From Carboxylicivirga sp. (GTDB taxonomy: Bacteria > Bacteroidota > Bacteroidia > Bacteroidales > Marinilabiliaceae): 64,000 bases of DNA. Numbering within the stretch: position 1 is the first letter of the stretch; the number at the start of each line of letters is the position of its first letter. The notes beneath the pieces are model-generated. The model did not search any database. It worked only from the letters and a program-made list of their open reading frames with translations, and was not told where the DNA came from. The stretch spans positions 21,866 through 85,865 of the forward strand of contig JAOARW010000037.1 in the NCBI GenBank assembly GCA_025210475.1, given 5' to 3'. The translations under genes and the position numbers were made by a program. Positions 55,578-64,000 of this stretch are shown in pieces.

Positions 55578-56080
55578 TTTTTAGTTTGGATATAGTGATA
55601 AATAAATATGTTAACGAAACAAAAGTATATAAAAGTTTAGTATAGTAATGTGTATAACTAAATATATTGCATCATAAAACAGTACATTGTTATTATTGAA
55701 GATTTGGGCAGTTTTGATGATGGATAACATGTTTTAATCTGGTATTTATTTCTCATCTGCATTATATGAATGATATGTTGGAGTGTGTTATGTCTTTTCG
55801 TAAATTATATTGACCAGCAGATACAGAAATATTGGTTAGTGTTGATCGGATTTAAATTCTATTGGTAAGTTATTTTGTTCCTTAGGATGTGTAGTTTCTT
55901 AATTCTAAATTTATCAATTATGAGTATATGAAAATAACCATTTTAAATACAACAACCGAAAGGTAATGATATTAAGATAATAATTGAATCGAATTTTTTT
56001 TACTCGTCCTTAGTAGTTGTGTTAAACTTTATGGAGTAAGAAAATATGCTTATCTTAAAGCATAATTAAAACATACGATT

Positions 56081-56308
56081 ATGGCTGTAAATGATAGTTC
56101 TAAGTTGGTATCGGTATTTAACGGTACACCAATGGAGGTGGAGATGCTATGCCAGGTATTAAATGACAATGGGATAGAAGCCACCATGAAAAACCAATTG
56201 ATAGGAATGATAGCCCCACATCATACTTTGGATGGCGCTGATGTTTTTGTTAATGAAGAAGACAAAGAAAAAGCCTTGTATTGGGTAGAAGAGTTTAAGA
56301 AAAGTTAG
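56081..56308 (+). CDS. DUF2007 domain protein
   Basis: A 75-residue cytosolic protein: LVSVFNGTPMEVEMLCQVLNDNGIEATMKN, then DVFVNEEDKEKALYWVEEFK, the DUF2007 (putative signal-transducing, GlnB-like fold) pattern, starting just after an A-rich leader. It is followed after ten bases by a GNAT gene, so the two are probably co-transcribed. Function unknown. Confidence 0.88.
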   Translation: MAVNDSSKLVSVFNGTPMEVEMLCQVLNDNGIEATMKNQLIGMIAPHHTLDGADVFVNEEDKEKALYWVEEFKKS

Positions 56309-56318
56309 ATTACTACCT

Positions 56319-57188
56319 ATGGAGAACGATAATTTAGTAGAAATAAGATCTTTAAAGGGTTTGCAAGATGCTTTGTTGTTTAAAGCCTTTGAGGCCGCCT
56401 TTAAAGATTATGAAATTCAACTGAATCAGAAGGAATTGTTTGAAATGTTGAATAGGCGTGGTTTTTCTGCAGACCTGTCTTTTGGGGCATTTGTTAATGA
56501 TAAGTTGGTGGCCTTTACCTTTAATGGAATTGGTCAACACAGAGGACGTTACACTGCCTATGATACAGGTACGGGAACAATCGAACAATACAGAGGTCAG
56601 GGCTTGGCTTCCCGAATTTTTGAGTATTCAATTCCTTACCTCAGGAAAGCCGGTGTTAAGCAATATCTGCTGGAAGTATTGCAGCACAATGAAAGCGCCA
56701 TTTCAGTTTATACTAAATTAGGATTTACCATTCAGCGTGAGTTTAATTACTTTGTCAAGTCTCAGAAAGCAATTCAATTAATTCCAAAGACTTTGAATGC
56801 TGCATATACCATTCGGAGTCTCACATTTAATGAATTTAAACATAAACCTGAATTTGGAGATTTTAATCCTTCCTGGCAGAATAATCAAGAGGCGATAGAA
56901 CGACGAAAAGAAACCTTCCTGTTTTTTGGAGCTTTTTTCGAAGGAGCTTTGGTAGGGTATTGTGTTTTGGAGCCCGGTTCAGGCGATATTACACAAATTG
57001 CCGTCGACAAGCTCCACCGTCGGAAGGGACTGGGAACTTCTTTACTTAAGGAAGCAATCGCTCATAATCAGAACAGTGAATTAAAGTGTGTCAATACCCA
57101 ACTCGAATGCTCCTCAATAACCCGCTTTTTAGCTGCTCAAAACATCGATCTATCAGGTAAACAATTTGAAATGATCCGTGATTTGTAA
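56319..57188 (+). CDS. Tandem GNAT-family N-acetyltransferase
   Basis: A 289-residue protein with two GNAT units. The first (about 5-150) holds AYDTGTGTIEQYRGQGLASRIFEY and NESAISVYTKLGF. The second (about 165-289) holds DITQIAVDKLHRRKGLGTSLLKEAI with the RRKGLG acetyl-CoA loop. Double-GNAT proteins often acetylate small amines or peptides; the substrate is unknown. Confidence 0.9.
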   Translation: MENDNLVEIRSLKGLQDALLFKAFEAAFKDYEIQLNQKELFEMLNRRGFSADLSFGAFVNDKLVAFTFNGIGQHRGRYTAYDTGTGTIEQYRGQGLASRIFEYSIPYLRKAGVKQYLLEVLQHNESAISVYTKLGFTIQREFNYFVKSQKAIQLIPKTLNAAYTIRSLTFNEFKHKPEFGDFNPSWQNNQEAIERRKETFLFFGAFFEGALVGYCVLEPGSGDITQIAVDKLHRRKGLGTSLLKEAIAHNQNSELKCVNTQLECSSITRFLAAQNIDLSGKQFEMIRDL

Positions 57189-57203
57189 AATAGCCTAGTG
57201 TAG

Positions 57204-57356
57204 ATGAGGGAAAACCAAACCATTTTTGCACAAGCAGAAAACTTATCTTCCAATTATCCTTTAGAAAAGAGAAGGGCCGTCGGTACGTATTTAGCCAGCT
57301 CCGAAACAAAATATGCCTGGCAATACATGGGCAGAACCATCGCGAAGCTTATATAA
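57204..57356 (+). CDS. Possible small protein or gene remnant (50 residues)
   Basis: An ATG at 57204, 15 bases after the GNAT stop, opens 50 codons (MRENQTIFAQAENLSSNYPL start, YMGRTIAKLI end) with neighbour-like codon use. No family is recognised. It may be a true small gene, co-transcribed with the GNAT gene, or the start of a decayed gene. The remaining gap to 57558 holds nothing I can name. Confidence 0.3.
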   Translation: MRENQTIFAQAENLSSNYPLEKRRAVGTYLASSETKYAWQYMGRTIAKLI

Positions 57357-57558
57357 GTCATGTTTCGAACCATTTTGTTTTAGACCTTATTCAGAATCTT
57401 AAAGCCTTGTTAAAATCTCCTATTTGGACTCGAAACAATATAATTATTTATAGATTTGTGATGCTAAAGGCATGGATTGTTTAATGATGTAACCTCATTA
57501 CAGAACTTACGTATTCATAAACGATTCATAATAAATCAATTAATCTTAACTATTAATA

Positions 57559-58644
57559 ATGAAGAAACTTGTTATACTATCAATCTTATTGGGTGTGTGT
57601 CTTTTCAGTACTAATGCACAACATGCAAAACCCAATCTGGCTTTTGATACGGTAATTCACAATTTTGGTGAGTTAAAAGAAGATGGTGGTTCTAAAACAT
57701 TTGAGTTTAAGTTTAAAAATACCGGAGGTCAGCCTTTGGTATTGCACAATGTAAAAGCTTCATGCGGGTGTACCACCCCTCAATGGACGCGTACACCAAT
57801 TCCTCCCGGTGGAACCGGCTATGTTAAGGCAATTTTTGATCCTAGAAACAGACCAGGTAATTTTAATAAAAGCATTACAGTAGTTTCCAATGCACAAAAT
57901 CCAACGGTAATTCTTCGTATTAATGGTAAGGTTATTCCACGCGAAAAAACAGTTGCTGATATTTATCCGCGTAATATGGAGGTGATCAGAATTGAATCAT
58001 CGCACCTGGCGTTTACCAAAATGGCACCAACACAGGTAAAGGAAGAAACTTTAAAACTGATCAGTACATCAGATAAACCCGTTAAGTTGGGCTTTTTAAA
58101 TGTACCGGCTCACATTAAAATCAAATGTGTTCCTGAGGTATTGGAACCGGGAAAACCAGGCATTATCACAGCTACTTATGATGCAAAAGCCAAAAATGAC
58201 TGGGGATTTGTAACCGATAATATCTTTATCGTTTTTAATGATGTTAGAAATTACTCCAATCGATTAACTGTGAGTGCTTCTATTCAGGAAGACTTCTCAT
58301 CCTGGGATGCTGAGAAGCTTAAAAAAGCACCTGTTGCTTCCATTCTCGAAAAGAAGTGGAACTTTGGTGAAATCAAACAGGGAGATGTGGTTAAGCATCA
58401 ATTTGAAGTTAAAAATACCGGAAAGAGTGAATTGATCATCCGAAAAGTAAAAGCATCTTGTGGTTGTACGGCCATTAAGCCTGCAAAAACAATTTTAGCA
58501 CCGGGTGAAAGCACAATGATTGCTGCTGAGTTTAACTCAAGAGGTAAAAGTGGTCGTCAGACTAAAACAGTACGAATTGTTTCTAACGATCCCAAGAATA
58601 CAACCATGACCTTGATGATTACAGGTAATGTATTAATCAACTAG
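57559..58644 (+). CDS. Exported protein with two DUF1573 domains
   Basis: A 361-residue protein (signal peptide MKKLVILSILLGVCLFSTNA). Two DUF1573 Ig-like units are clear: HNFGELKEDGGSKTFEFKFKNTG with KASCGCTTPQW (about 30-115) and WNFGEIKQGDVVKHQFEVKNTG with KASCGCTAIKP (about 270-360). A divergent strand-rich region lies between them. The family is very common in Bacteroidota, exported and of unknown role; the CGC motif might bind metal or form a disulfide. Monocistronic. Confidence 0.9.
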   Translation: MKKLVILSILLGVCLFSTNAQHAKPNLAFDTVIHNFGELKEDGGSKTFEFKFKNTGGQPLVLHNVKASCGCTTPQWTRTPIPPGGTGYVKAIFDPRNRPGNFNKSITVVSNAQNPTVILRINGKVIPREKTVADIYPRNMEVIRIESSHLAFTKMAPTQVKEETLKLISTSDKPVKLGFLNVPAHIKIKCVPEVLEPGKPGIITATYDAKAKNDWGFVTDNIFIVFNDVRNYSNRLTVSASIQEDFSSWDAEKLKKAPVASILEKKWNFGEIKQGDVVKHQFEVKNTGKSELIIRKVKASCGCTAIKPAKTILAPGESTMIAAEFNSRGKSGRQTKTVRIVSNDPKNTTMTLMITGNVLIN

Positions 58645-58712
58645 AAGAATATTAAATGATGAAAACTGGAGAGGAGGCTTTGCCTTGCTCTCCTTTTCTG
58701 TAGTTTAAAAAT

Positions 58713-59834
58713 ATGATCAATAAAGACGAACACCATCATATTGAGAATGATCCTTCTTACAAAGGATTAAAGGTTAATAAGGGCGTAGAAAACGCGCCAA
58801 CGATTAATCCCAATGCCAATAAACGCATTATAAAAAGGAAGAGACAGCTAAGTGTAGATGAATATGTGGAAGGTATTCTTAATAGTAATGTAACGATTTT
58901 GAGTCGTGCCGTTACCATGGTGGAAAGTGCGCTTCCTGAACACCAGCGTATAGCCCAGCAAATTATTGAGCGCTGTTTGCCATATGCAGGTAAAAGTATT
59001 CGTTTGGGTATTACAGGGGTACCCGGAGCTGGAAAAAGTACTTTTATCGAATCCCTTGGCATGCACATTATTGGCAAAGGCGGTAAATTAGCTGTATTGG
59101 CCATTGACCCGTCCAGTGAACGTTCCAAAGGAAGTATTTTAGGTGATAAAACACGAATGGAAAAGTTATCCGGTGAAAAGGATGCTTATATCCGACCCTC
59201 GCCTTCAGCAGGGTCATTGGGTGGAGTTGCCCGAAAAACACGCGAAACAATTATTCTTTGTGAAGCAGCTGGTTTTGATACTATTTTTATCGAAACAGTT
59301 GGGGTGGGGCAGTCAGAAACGGCCGTACATTCCATGGTCGACTTTTTCTTGCTATTAATGTTGGCAGGAGCTGGCGACGAGTTACAGGGAATTAAACGCG
59401 GAATTATGGAAATGGCTGATGCCATCACCATTAATAAAGCCGACGGACAGAATGTAAAACGGGCTTCGATGGCGCAGGCCGAATACCGAAGTGCGCTACA
59501 TTTGTTCCCGCCTACCAAATCGGGATGGACCCCTGAAGTAAAAACCTGTTCTGCACTCTATCATCAGGATGTAGATAAGATTTGGGACATGGTGCTCGAA
59601 TACATCCAATTGACAAAGGGAAATGATTATTTTAATCATAACCGCCGCTCACAGGCAAAGTATTGGATGATCGAGTCAATCAATGAACAGTTAAAGAGCA
59701 ACTTTTATAACCATCCACACATCAAAAATGCTTTGAAAGAAAATGAGCAGTTGGTATTAAATGATGAGAAAAGCTCCTTTGTCGCAGCTAAAGAGTTGTT
59801 GGACGATTACTTTAAACAAATTATAAATCAATAA
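58713..59834 (+). CDS. meaB: Methylmalonyl-CoA mutase-associated GTPase MeaB
   Basis: A 373-residue G3E-family GTPase. P-loop GVPGAGKST at residues 102-110, DPSSERSKGSILGDKTRM, ETVGVGQSE as switch/base III, and NKADGQN as base-recognition motif. It protects and loads cobalamin for methylmalonyl-CoA mutase. The N-terminus is about 40 residues longer than average, rich in His and Lys. No mutase gene lies beside it in this window, and it is followed closely by an unrelated TlpA gene. Confidence 0.94.
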   Translation: MINKDEHHHIENDPSYKGLKVNKGVENAPTINPNANKRIIKRKRQLSVDEYVEGILNSNVTILSRAVTMVESALPEHQRIAQQIIERCLPYAGKSIRLGITGVPGAGKSTFIESLGMHIIGKGGKLAVLAIDPSSERSKGSILGDKTRMEKLSGEKDAYIRPSPSAGSLGGVARKTRETIILCEAAGFDTIFIETVGVGQSETAVHSMVDFFLLLMLAGAGDELQGIKRGIMEMADAITINKADGQNVKRASMAQAEYRSALHLFPPTKSGWTPEVKTCSALYHQDVDKIWDMVLEYIQLTKGNDYFNHNRRSQAKYWMIESINEQLKSNFYNHPHIKNALKENEQLVLNDEKSSFVAAKELLDDYFKQIINQ

Positions 59835-59870
59835 TAATATGGCCTTTAAATGGCTTTTAAACTAATACGC

Positions 59871-60971
59871 ATGAAAAAAGTTTTGTTAGCAATCTTTAGT
59901 GTTGCAATGTTGGTTGCTTGTCAACCAAAATCTTATGAAATTACCGGAACACTAGAAGGTGCTACATCGGAAAGAGTAATTATTAAAAAATTACGCAAGG
60001 GCCAGCCTGTTAATGTTGATACAACCGAAATGGTAGACGGTATATTCAGATTTACCGGAAGCGTAGAGGCTCCTGAGTTATATATTTTAACTGTTGATGG
60101 CAAACAACAACCAGCTGTGTTTTTTGTATCCAATGATAAAATTAACGTGACAGGTAATGTTGATCAATTAACTGAAGCGAAGTTTACCGGATCGGAAATG
60201 ACTGACTTGTTGATGCAATTTAACGAAGGTGTTCCTGGACAGGATCGTAGCAAAGAATTGCAGCAGGAATTTCAGATGGCTTACATGAGTAAAGATCAGG
60301 ATAAGCAAAAATTGTTGCAGGAAGAGATGCAGTCAATAATGGAAGATCAGCGTGCTTACTTCAAAAACTTTGTTGATGAGAATGTAGGTAACGTATGCGG
60401 ATTGTTCTTAGCGGGTCAGATGGCTCCTTCGATGGAATTGGAACAAATGCGTGAACTGATTGCTAAATTTGAACCGGCAATGGCAGAGCATGTTTACTTC
60501 AAGGAAATGAAAGAATTGTTAGGTCCTTTGGAAGAGTATGAGAAAGCTCAGGCAGCTACTGCTGAGGGTGCAGTTGCTCCGGACTTTACTTTACCAACAG
60601 CTGATGGTTCAGAAGCGACTTTAAGTCAGTTCCGTGGTAAATATGTATTGGTTGACTTTTGGGCCAGTTGGTGTCAGCCATGCCGTAAAGAGAATCCAAA
60701 TGTGGTAAAAGCCTTCAAAGAATTTAATGCCAAAGGATTTGAAGTAATTAGTGTATCTGTTGACCGCGATGAAGCAGCTTGGAAAAAAGCCATCGAAGAA
60801 GATGGTTTAACCTGGACACAAGTAATTGCTAATGATGAGTCGGGTGTTGCCAAAACCTATGCAATTCAGAGTATTCCAAGTACTTTCCTTTTGGATAAAG
60901 AAGGAAAAATTATTGCTAAAAATTTAAGAGGAGATGCATTAGAAGCTAAGTTAGCCGAGTTGCTTAACTAA
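59871..60971 (+). CDS. DUF4369-TlpA thioredoxin-like lipoprotein (first copy)
   Basis: The ATG at 59871 gives a lipoprotein signal (MKKVLLAIFSVAMLVACQPK, Cys17) and 366 residues. A DUF4369 domain (YEITGTLEGATSERVIIKKL) spans 20-115, a helical linker follows, and a TlpA/AhpC-TSA thioredoxin domain begins near 235 with active site Cys268-Gln-Pro-Cys271 in FWASWCQPCRKENP. The protein is a membrane-anchored thiol-disulfide oxidoreductase. The next gene is a diverged duplicate. A hairpin terminator at 60995 separates the two. Confidence 0.92.
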   Translation: MKKVLLAIFSVAMLVACQPKSYEITGTLEGATSERVIIKKLRKGQPVNVDTTEMVDGIFRFTGSVEAPELYILTVDGKQQPAVFFVSNDKINVTGNVDQLTEAKFTGSEMTDLLMQFNEGVPGQDRSKELQQEFQMAYMSKDQDKQKLLQEEMQSIMEDQRAYFKNFVDENVGNVCGLFLAGQMAPSMELEQMRELIAKFEPAMAEHVYFKEMKELLGPLEEYEKAQAATAEGAVAPDFTLPTADGSEATLSQFRGKYVLVDFWASWCQPCRKENPNVVKAFKEFNAKGFEVISVSVDRDEAAWKKAIEEDGLTWTQVIANDESGVAKTYAIQSIPSTFLLDKEGKIIAKNLRGDALEAKLAELLN

Positions 60972-60994
60972 TCGACTCTTTAAAATACCGTGTG

Positions 60995-61028
60995 AAAAGT
61001 CATCTTTATTAAAGGTGGCTTTTTTATT
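60995..61028 (+). terminator. Terminator between the two TlpA genes
   Basis: A 13-bp stem with two wobble pairs (60995-61007 with 61011-61023), followed by TTTTTATTT. Confidence 0.7.
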
Positions 61029-61130
61029 TACATATTTTGATATGTACAATTGTGCCATTATATTTAAGGCATCATATTAAACAACCCAGATCGAAGAAGT
61101 CTAATTCATTGATCATTAAACATTCATTAA

Positions 61131-62228
61131 ATGAAAAATCTGTTTCTATCTGCAATCTCGGCCGTAATGGTTTTGGCAGCTTGTCAACCATCAGGACCAA
61201 GTTTCAAGTTAAGTGGTAAGCTGGATGGAGCTGCCGACAAAACTGTTGTTATCAGTGTTTACGACAAAGATGGTGTTAATGTAAAAGATACACTCAACAT
61301 CGTTGATGGAGTATTGGATTATTCAACTGAGTTGAGTGAACCGGTATTGGTTATGGTTGGTGAAGCTGGAACCAGAAATACGAAAAATTTCTTTGCCGAA
61401 AATGTAGATTATACATTGAATGGTTCATTGGAAAAAATGAATGAAGCTGTTGTAACTGGTGGTGCTGTATTTAATACCTATATAGCAGTTAGTGATGGTC
61501 TGAAAGAGATTAGTGATAAAAACAACGAATTGAAAAAAGCTTACGGCGAAGCTGGTCAGGCAGGTGATACAACTAAGCAGAAAGCTATTTACGAGGAGTA
61601 CCAGGCAAATCAGGAAAAATCAGAGGAAATGCAACTGGAAGTGGTAAAGGCTAATCCGGCTTCTGTAGCATCGGCTTTTATTGTTTCTAATGTTTATGGT
61701 TATGGCAGTATCGAAGAAATGAAAGAAGGCTTGGCAATGTTGGACGCTTCTTTAGCTACTTCGACTTATTACTTAATGGTTAGCGAAAAGATCGAAAAAC
61801 TGGAGGCTGTTGCCGTTGGTAAAATTGCACCTGATTTCACCATGAATGATGCAGAAGGTAATCCGGTTACATTGTCTTCTTTTAGAGGTAAATATTTATT
61901 GGTTGATTTTTGGGCAAGCTGGTGTGGCCCATGTCGTGCCGAAAACCCTCATGTAGTTGAACTATATGCTGAATTTAAAGATAAAGGATTTGACATTCTT
62001 GGTGTTTCTTTGGATCAAAAGAAAGACAAGTGGTTAAAGGCCATCGAAGATGATAAATTAACCTGGAACCATGTTTCGGATCTAAAAGGATGGAAAAATG
62101 AAGCAGCTCAATTATATGCTGTTTCGGGTATTCCGCATACAGTATTGTTAGATAAAGACGGGAAAATCATTGCTAAGAACTTACGCGGTGATGAGTTGAG
62201 AAGTAAAGTAGCTGAGCTTTTAAACTAA
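61131..62228 (+). CDS. DUF4369-TlpA thioredoxin-like lipoprotein (second copy)
   Basis: A 365-residue paralogue of the preceding gene, with lipid Cys18 (MVLAACQPSG), DUF4369 domain (FKLSGKLDGAADKTVVISVY) and thioredoxin domain with Cys265-Gly-Pro-Cys268 (FWASWCGPCRAENP). The active-site pair differs (CGPC against CQPC), so the redox potential may differ. Both end in the same motif KIIAKNLRGD followed by KVAELLN or KLAELLN, clear evidence of tandem duplication. It has its own terminator. Confidence 0.92.
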   Translation: MKNLFLSAISAVMVLAACQPSGPSFKLSGKLDGAADKTVVISVYDKDGVNVKDTLNIVDGVLDYSTELSEPVLVMVGEAGTRNTKNFFAENVDYTLNGSLEKMNEAVVTGGAVFNTYIAVSDGLKEISDKNNELKKAYGEAGQAGDTTKQKAIYEEYQANQEKSEEMQLEVVKANPASVASAFIVSNVYGYGSIEEMKEGLAMLDASLATSTYYLMVSEKIEKLEAVAVGKIAPDFTMNDAEGNPVTLSSFRGKYLLVDFWASWCGPCRAENPHVVELYAEFKDKGFDILGVSLDQKKDKWLKAIEDDKLTWNHVSDLKGWKNEAAQLYAVSGIPHTVLLDKDGKIIAKNLRGDELRSKVAELLN

Positions 62229-62250
62229 AAAAAGCAATACTAAAATATTG

Positions 62251-62278
62251 AAAAGGAGGCTTGATGCCTCCTTTTTTT
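62251..62278 (+). terminator. Terminator of the second TlpA gene
   Basis: AAAGGAGGC/GCCTCCTTT stem with loop TTGAT and a T7 tail (62252-62278). Confidence 0.85.
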
Positions 62279-62426
62279 ATTTCAATACTTGATATTTATC
62301 GTTTTATTCCAAACTCTTCACGTCTAATTTTGTTTATGTAATCGATGTGTCATTTTTCTGACATTTGAAAATTGATACATTTGTTATTTGAAATTTGTCT
62401 AAATAAGAAAAGTAAAACATAATAAA

Positions 62427-63818
62427 ATGAATTACGATTTAATAGTTATCGGAAGTGGACCTGGTGGATATGTTGCTGCAATCAGAGCATCTCAATTGGG
62501 GCTGAAAGTAGCCGTTGTTGAACGATCAGAATTAGGCGGAATCTGTCTTAACTGGGGTTGTATACCAACAAAATCATTATTAAAAAGTGCAAGTGTATTT
62601 GAATATCTTCAGCATGCTGCCGATTATGGTATTAGCATCGAAGGTGAAGCAAAAGCTGACTTTGAGGCCATGGTTAAGCGCAGCAGGGGTGTAGCCGATG
62701 GTATGAGTAAAGGTATCCAGTACTTATTTAAAAAGAATAAGATTGAGGTTATACAGGGCAACGGTAAGCTATTGGGCAACAAACAGGTTGAAGTAACCAA
62801 TGATGCAGGTGAGAAGAGTGTTTACACAGCCGAGCATATTATGCTGGCAACAGGTGCGCGCAGCCGACAATTGCCAAACTTGCCACAAGATGGCGAAAAG
62901 GTGATTGGCTACAGAAAAGCATTAACACTTGATAAGCAACCCGAATCGATGATTGTTGTTGGCTCAGGTGCAATTGGTAGTGAGTTTGCTTATTTCTATA
63001 ACGCCATCGGAACGAAGGTGACACTGGTTGAATATATGCCAAACATTGTACCGGTAGAGGACGAAGAAGTATCCAAGCAATTGGGCCGCTCCTTCAAAAA
63101 GGCTGGTATTAAAGTGATGACAAAGGCTGAAGTTACCCAGGTTGATACATCGGGTGATAAAGTGAAGGTGGTGATCAAAACCAAAAAAGGCGAAGAAAAC
63201 CACGAAGCAGACATTGTATTGTCAGCTGTTGGTATTACACCAAACCTCGAAAACCTTGGACTGGAAGAAGCAGGAGTTCAGATTGAAAATGGCCGTGTTA
63301 AGGTGGATGATTTCTACCAGACAACTGCAGCTGGCGTATATGCCATTGGAGATATTGTACCAGGGCAGGCATTGGCGCACGTGGCATCGGCAGAAGGAAT
63401 TATCTGTGTTGAGAAAATAGCTGGTCACACTCCTGAGCCACTTGATTACGGTAATATTCCAGGATGTACCTATACATCGCCGGAAGTGGCTTCGGTAGGT
63501 ATGACAGAAAAAGCAGCCAAGGATGCCGGTTACGAGTTAAAAGTGGGTAAATTCCCATTTTCAGCTTCTGGTAAAGCAAGTGCAGCTGGTCATAAAGATG
63601 GATTTGTAAAACTGATTTTTGATGCAAAATACGGTGAGTTATTAGGTGCCCATTTAATTGGTGCCAATGTTACCGAAATGATTGCAGAATTAGTTACAGC
63701 ACGTAAACTTGAGACCACAGGTCATGAAATTATTAAGGCGGTGCATCCACATCCAACCATGTCGGAAGCTGTTATGGAAGCAGCAGCAGCAGCTTATGAT
63801 GAGGTGATCCACATCTAG
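62427..63818 (+). CDS. lpdA: Dihydrolipoyl dehydrogenase (E3)
   Basis: A 463-residue flavoprotein. FAD-binding GSGPGGYVAAIRASQLG at 9-25, the redox disulfide Cys40-X4-Cys45 in GGICLNWGCIPTKS, the NAD site VVGSGAIGSEFAYFY, GVYAIGDI, and the C-terminal His/Glu pair in AVHPHPTMSEAVMEA are all present. It reoxidises dihydrolipoamide of the pyruvate or oxoglutarate complexes. It is separate from any E1/E2 genes here. TACATTTG at 62376-62383 is a possible Bacteroidota -7 element. A terminator follows. Confidence 0.96.
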   Translation: MNYDLIVIGSGPGGYVAAIRASQLGLKVAVVERSELGGICLNWGCIPTKSLLKSASVFEYLQHAADYGISIEGEAKADFEAMVKRSRGVADGMSKGIQYLFKKNKIEVIQGNGKLLGNKQVEVTNDAGEKSVYTAEHIMLATGARSRQLPNLPQDGEKVIGYRKALTLDKQPESMIVVGSGAIGSEFAYFYNAIGTKVTLVEYMPNIVPVEDEEVSKQLGRSFKKAGIKVMTKAEVTQVDTSGDKVKVVIKTKKGEENHEADIVLSAVGITPNLENLGLEEAGVQIENGRVKVDDFYQTTAAGVYAIGDIVPGQALAHVASAEGIICVEKIAGHTPEPLDYGNIPGCTYTSPEVASVGMTEKAAKDAGYELKVGKFPFSASGKASAAGHKDGFVKLIFDAKYGELLGAHLIGANVTEMIAELVTARKLETTGHEIIKAVHPHPTMSEAVMEAAAAAYDEVIHI

Positions 63819-63840
63819 GATCAATAAAACATTTATGAAG

Positions 63841-63869
63841 AAAGGCTATCGTTTACGTTAGCCTTTTTT
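63841..63869 (+). terminator. Terminator of lpdA
   Basis: AAAGGCTA/TAGCCTTT stem (63841-63848, 63859-63866) with a T-run. The remaining 131 bases to the window end show no gene. Confidence 0.82.
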
Positions 63870-64000
63870 GTATGTCGGGCATGGTAATATGCTACCAAGA
63901 TGAAACGTTCTTGGGTTCGCCAAGTTGACAGGAAGAACTAGCAATTGGCAAGGGTGTTGGGGGTGACTCCAAATCTGAAGGAAGCCATTAGCAAAGTCAA

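Noticed and set aside
63819..64000. Start of a further gene at the window end
   Set aside because: After the lpdA terminator, the last 131 bases show no open frame or motif that can be supported.

Overview
The window reads as chromosomal DNA of a Bacteroidota bacterium, most like a Bacteroidales/Marinilabiliales-type saccharolytic species; the exact taxon is my inference. Signs are the AT-rich intergenic DNA, DUF6261, DUF5686 and DUF4369-TlpA proteins, many lipoproteins, GH97/GH20/GH29 enzymes, a ceramide operon, and intergenic repeats whose translation gives the peptide AGADLQSVP.

Layout. 1-0.85 kb: 3' part of a sensor histidine kinase. 1.0-3.3 kb: BlaI repressor plus M56 peptidase pair with inverted-repeat operators. 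3.5-5.5 kb: hflK-hflC. 5.6-6.9 kb: an NhaC-type antiporter broken by a one-base slip in a homopolymer. 7.1-10.7 kb: ECF sigma factor, HXXXCXXC anti-sigma-like protein, a HvfA-type RiPP metallophore precursor with seven E(G/A)KCG motifs, its MNIO enzyme (HvfB), partner (HvfC) and a DoxX protein. 10.7-14.4 kb: PAP2 phosphatase and a LytS/LytTR two-component pair. 14.5-22.7 kb (minus strand): a tight six-gene operon holding serine palmitoyltransferase, a GNAT-fold ceramide synthase candidate and a ceramide reductase candidate, with an LTA-synthase-like transferase, a DUF5686 outer-membrane protein and a DUF4833 protein.

22.8-32 kb is an accessory stretch: an esterase, a DUF6261 gene preceded by seven 16-bp palindromes phased every 41-42 bp, an unrecognised 478-aa protein, a small membrane protein, a lipoprotein, a thioredoxin-fold protein, several dispersed repeat families, and two tRNA genes. 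32.2-37.4 kb: a glycan cluster (GH20 hexosaminidase with PA14, CBM9 lipoprotein, GH29 fucosidase). 37.5-46.8 kb: housekeeping and envelope genes (EreA-like protein, SerB, TcdA, M16 peptidase, AIM24-like protein, patatin).

46.9-52.3 kb (minus strand): a cluster like the ORP (orange protein) locus of sulfate reducers: DUF134 regulator, NifX/ORP-like protein, DUF5320, DUF4405 membrane protein, DUF89/ARMT1-like protein, two ferredoxin-containing MinD-type ATPases and Mrp. Two 14-bp palindromes lie in front of it. 52.7-64 kb: GH97, a lipoprotein, DUF2007, a double GNAT, DUF1573, MeaB, two tandem DUF4369-TlpA lipoproteins and dihydrolipoyl dehydrogenase.

Most attention is due to the phased palindrome array beside DUF6261, the sigma-factor-linked Hvf metallophore locus with a terminator between precursor and enzyme genes, the ceramide operon with its extra partners, the ORP-like cluster and the nhaC frameshift.
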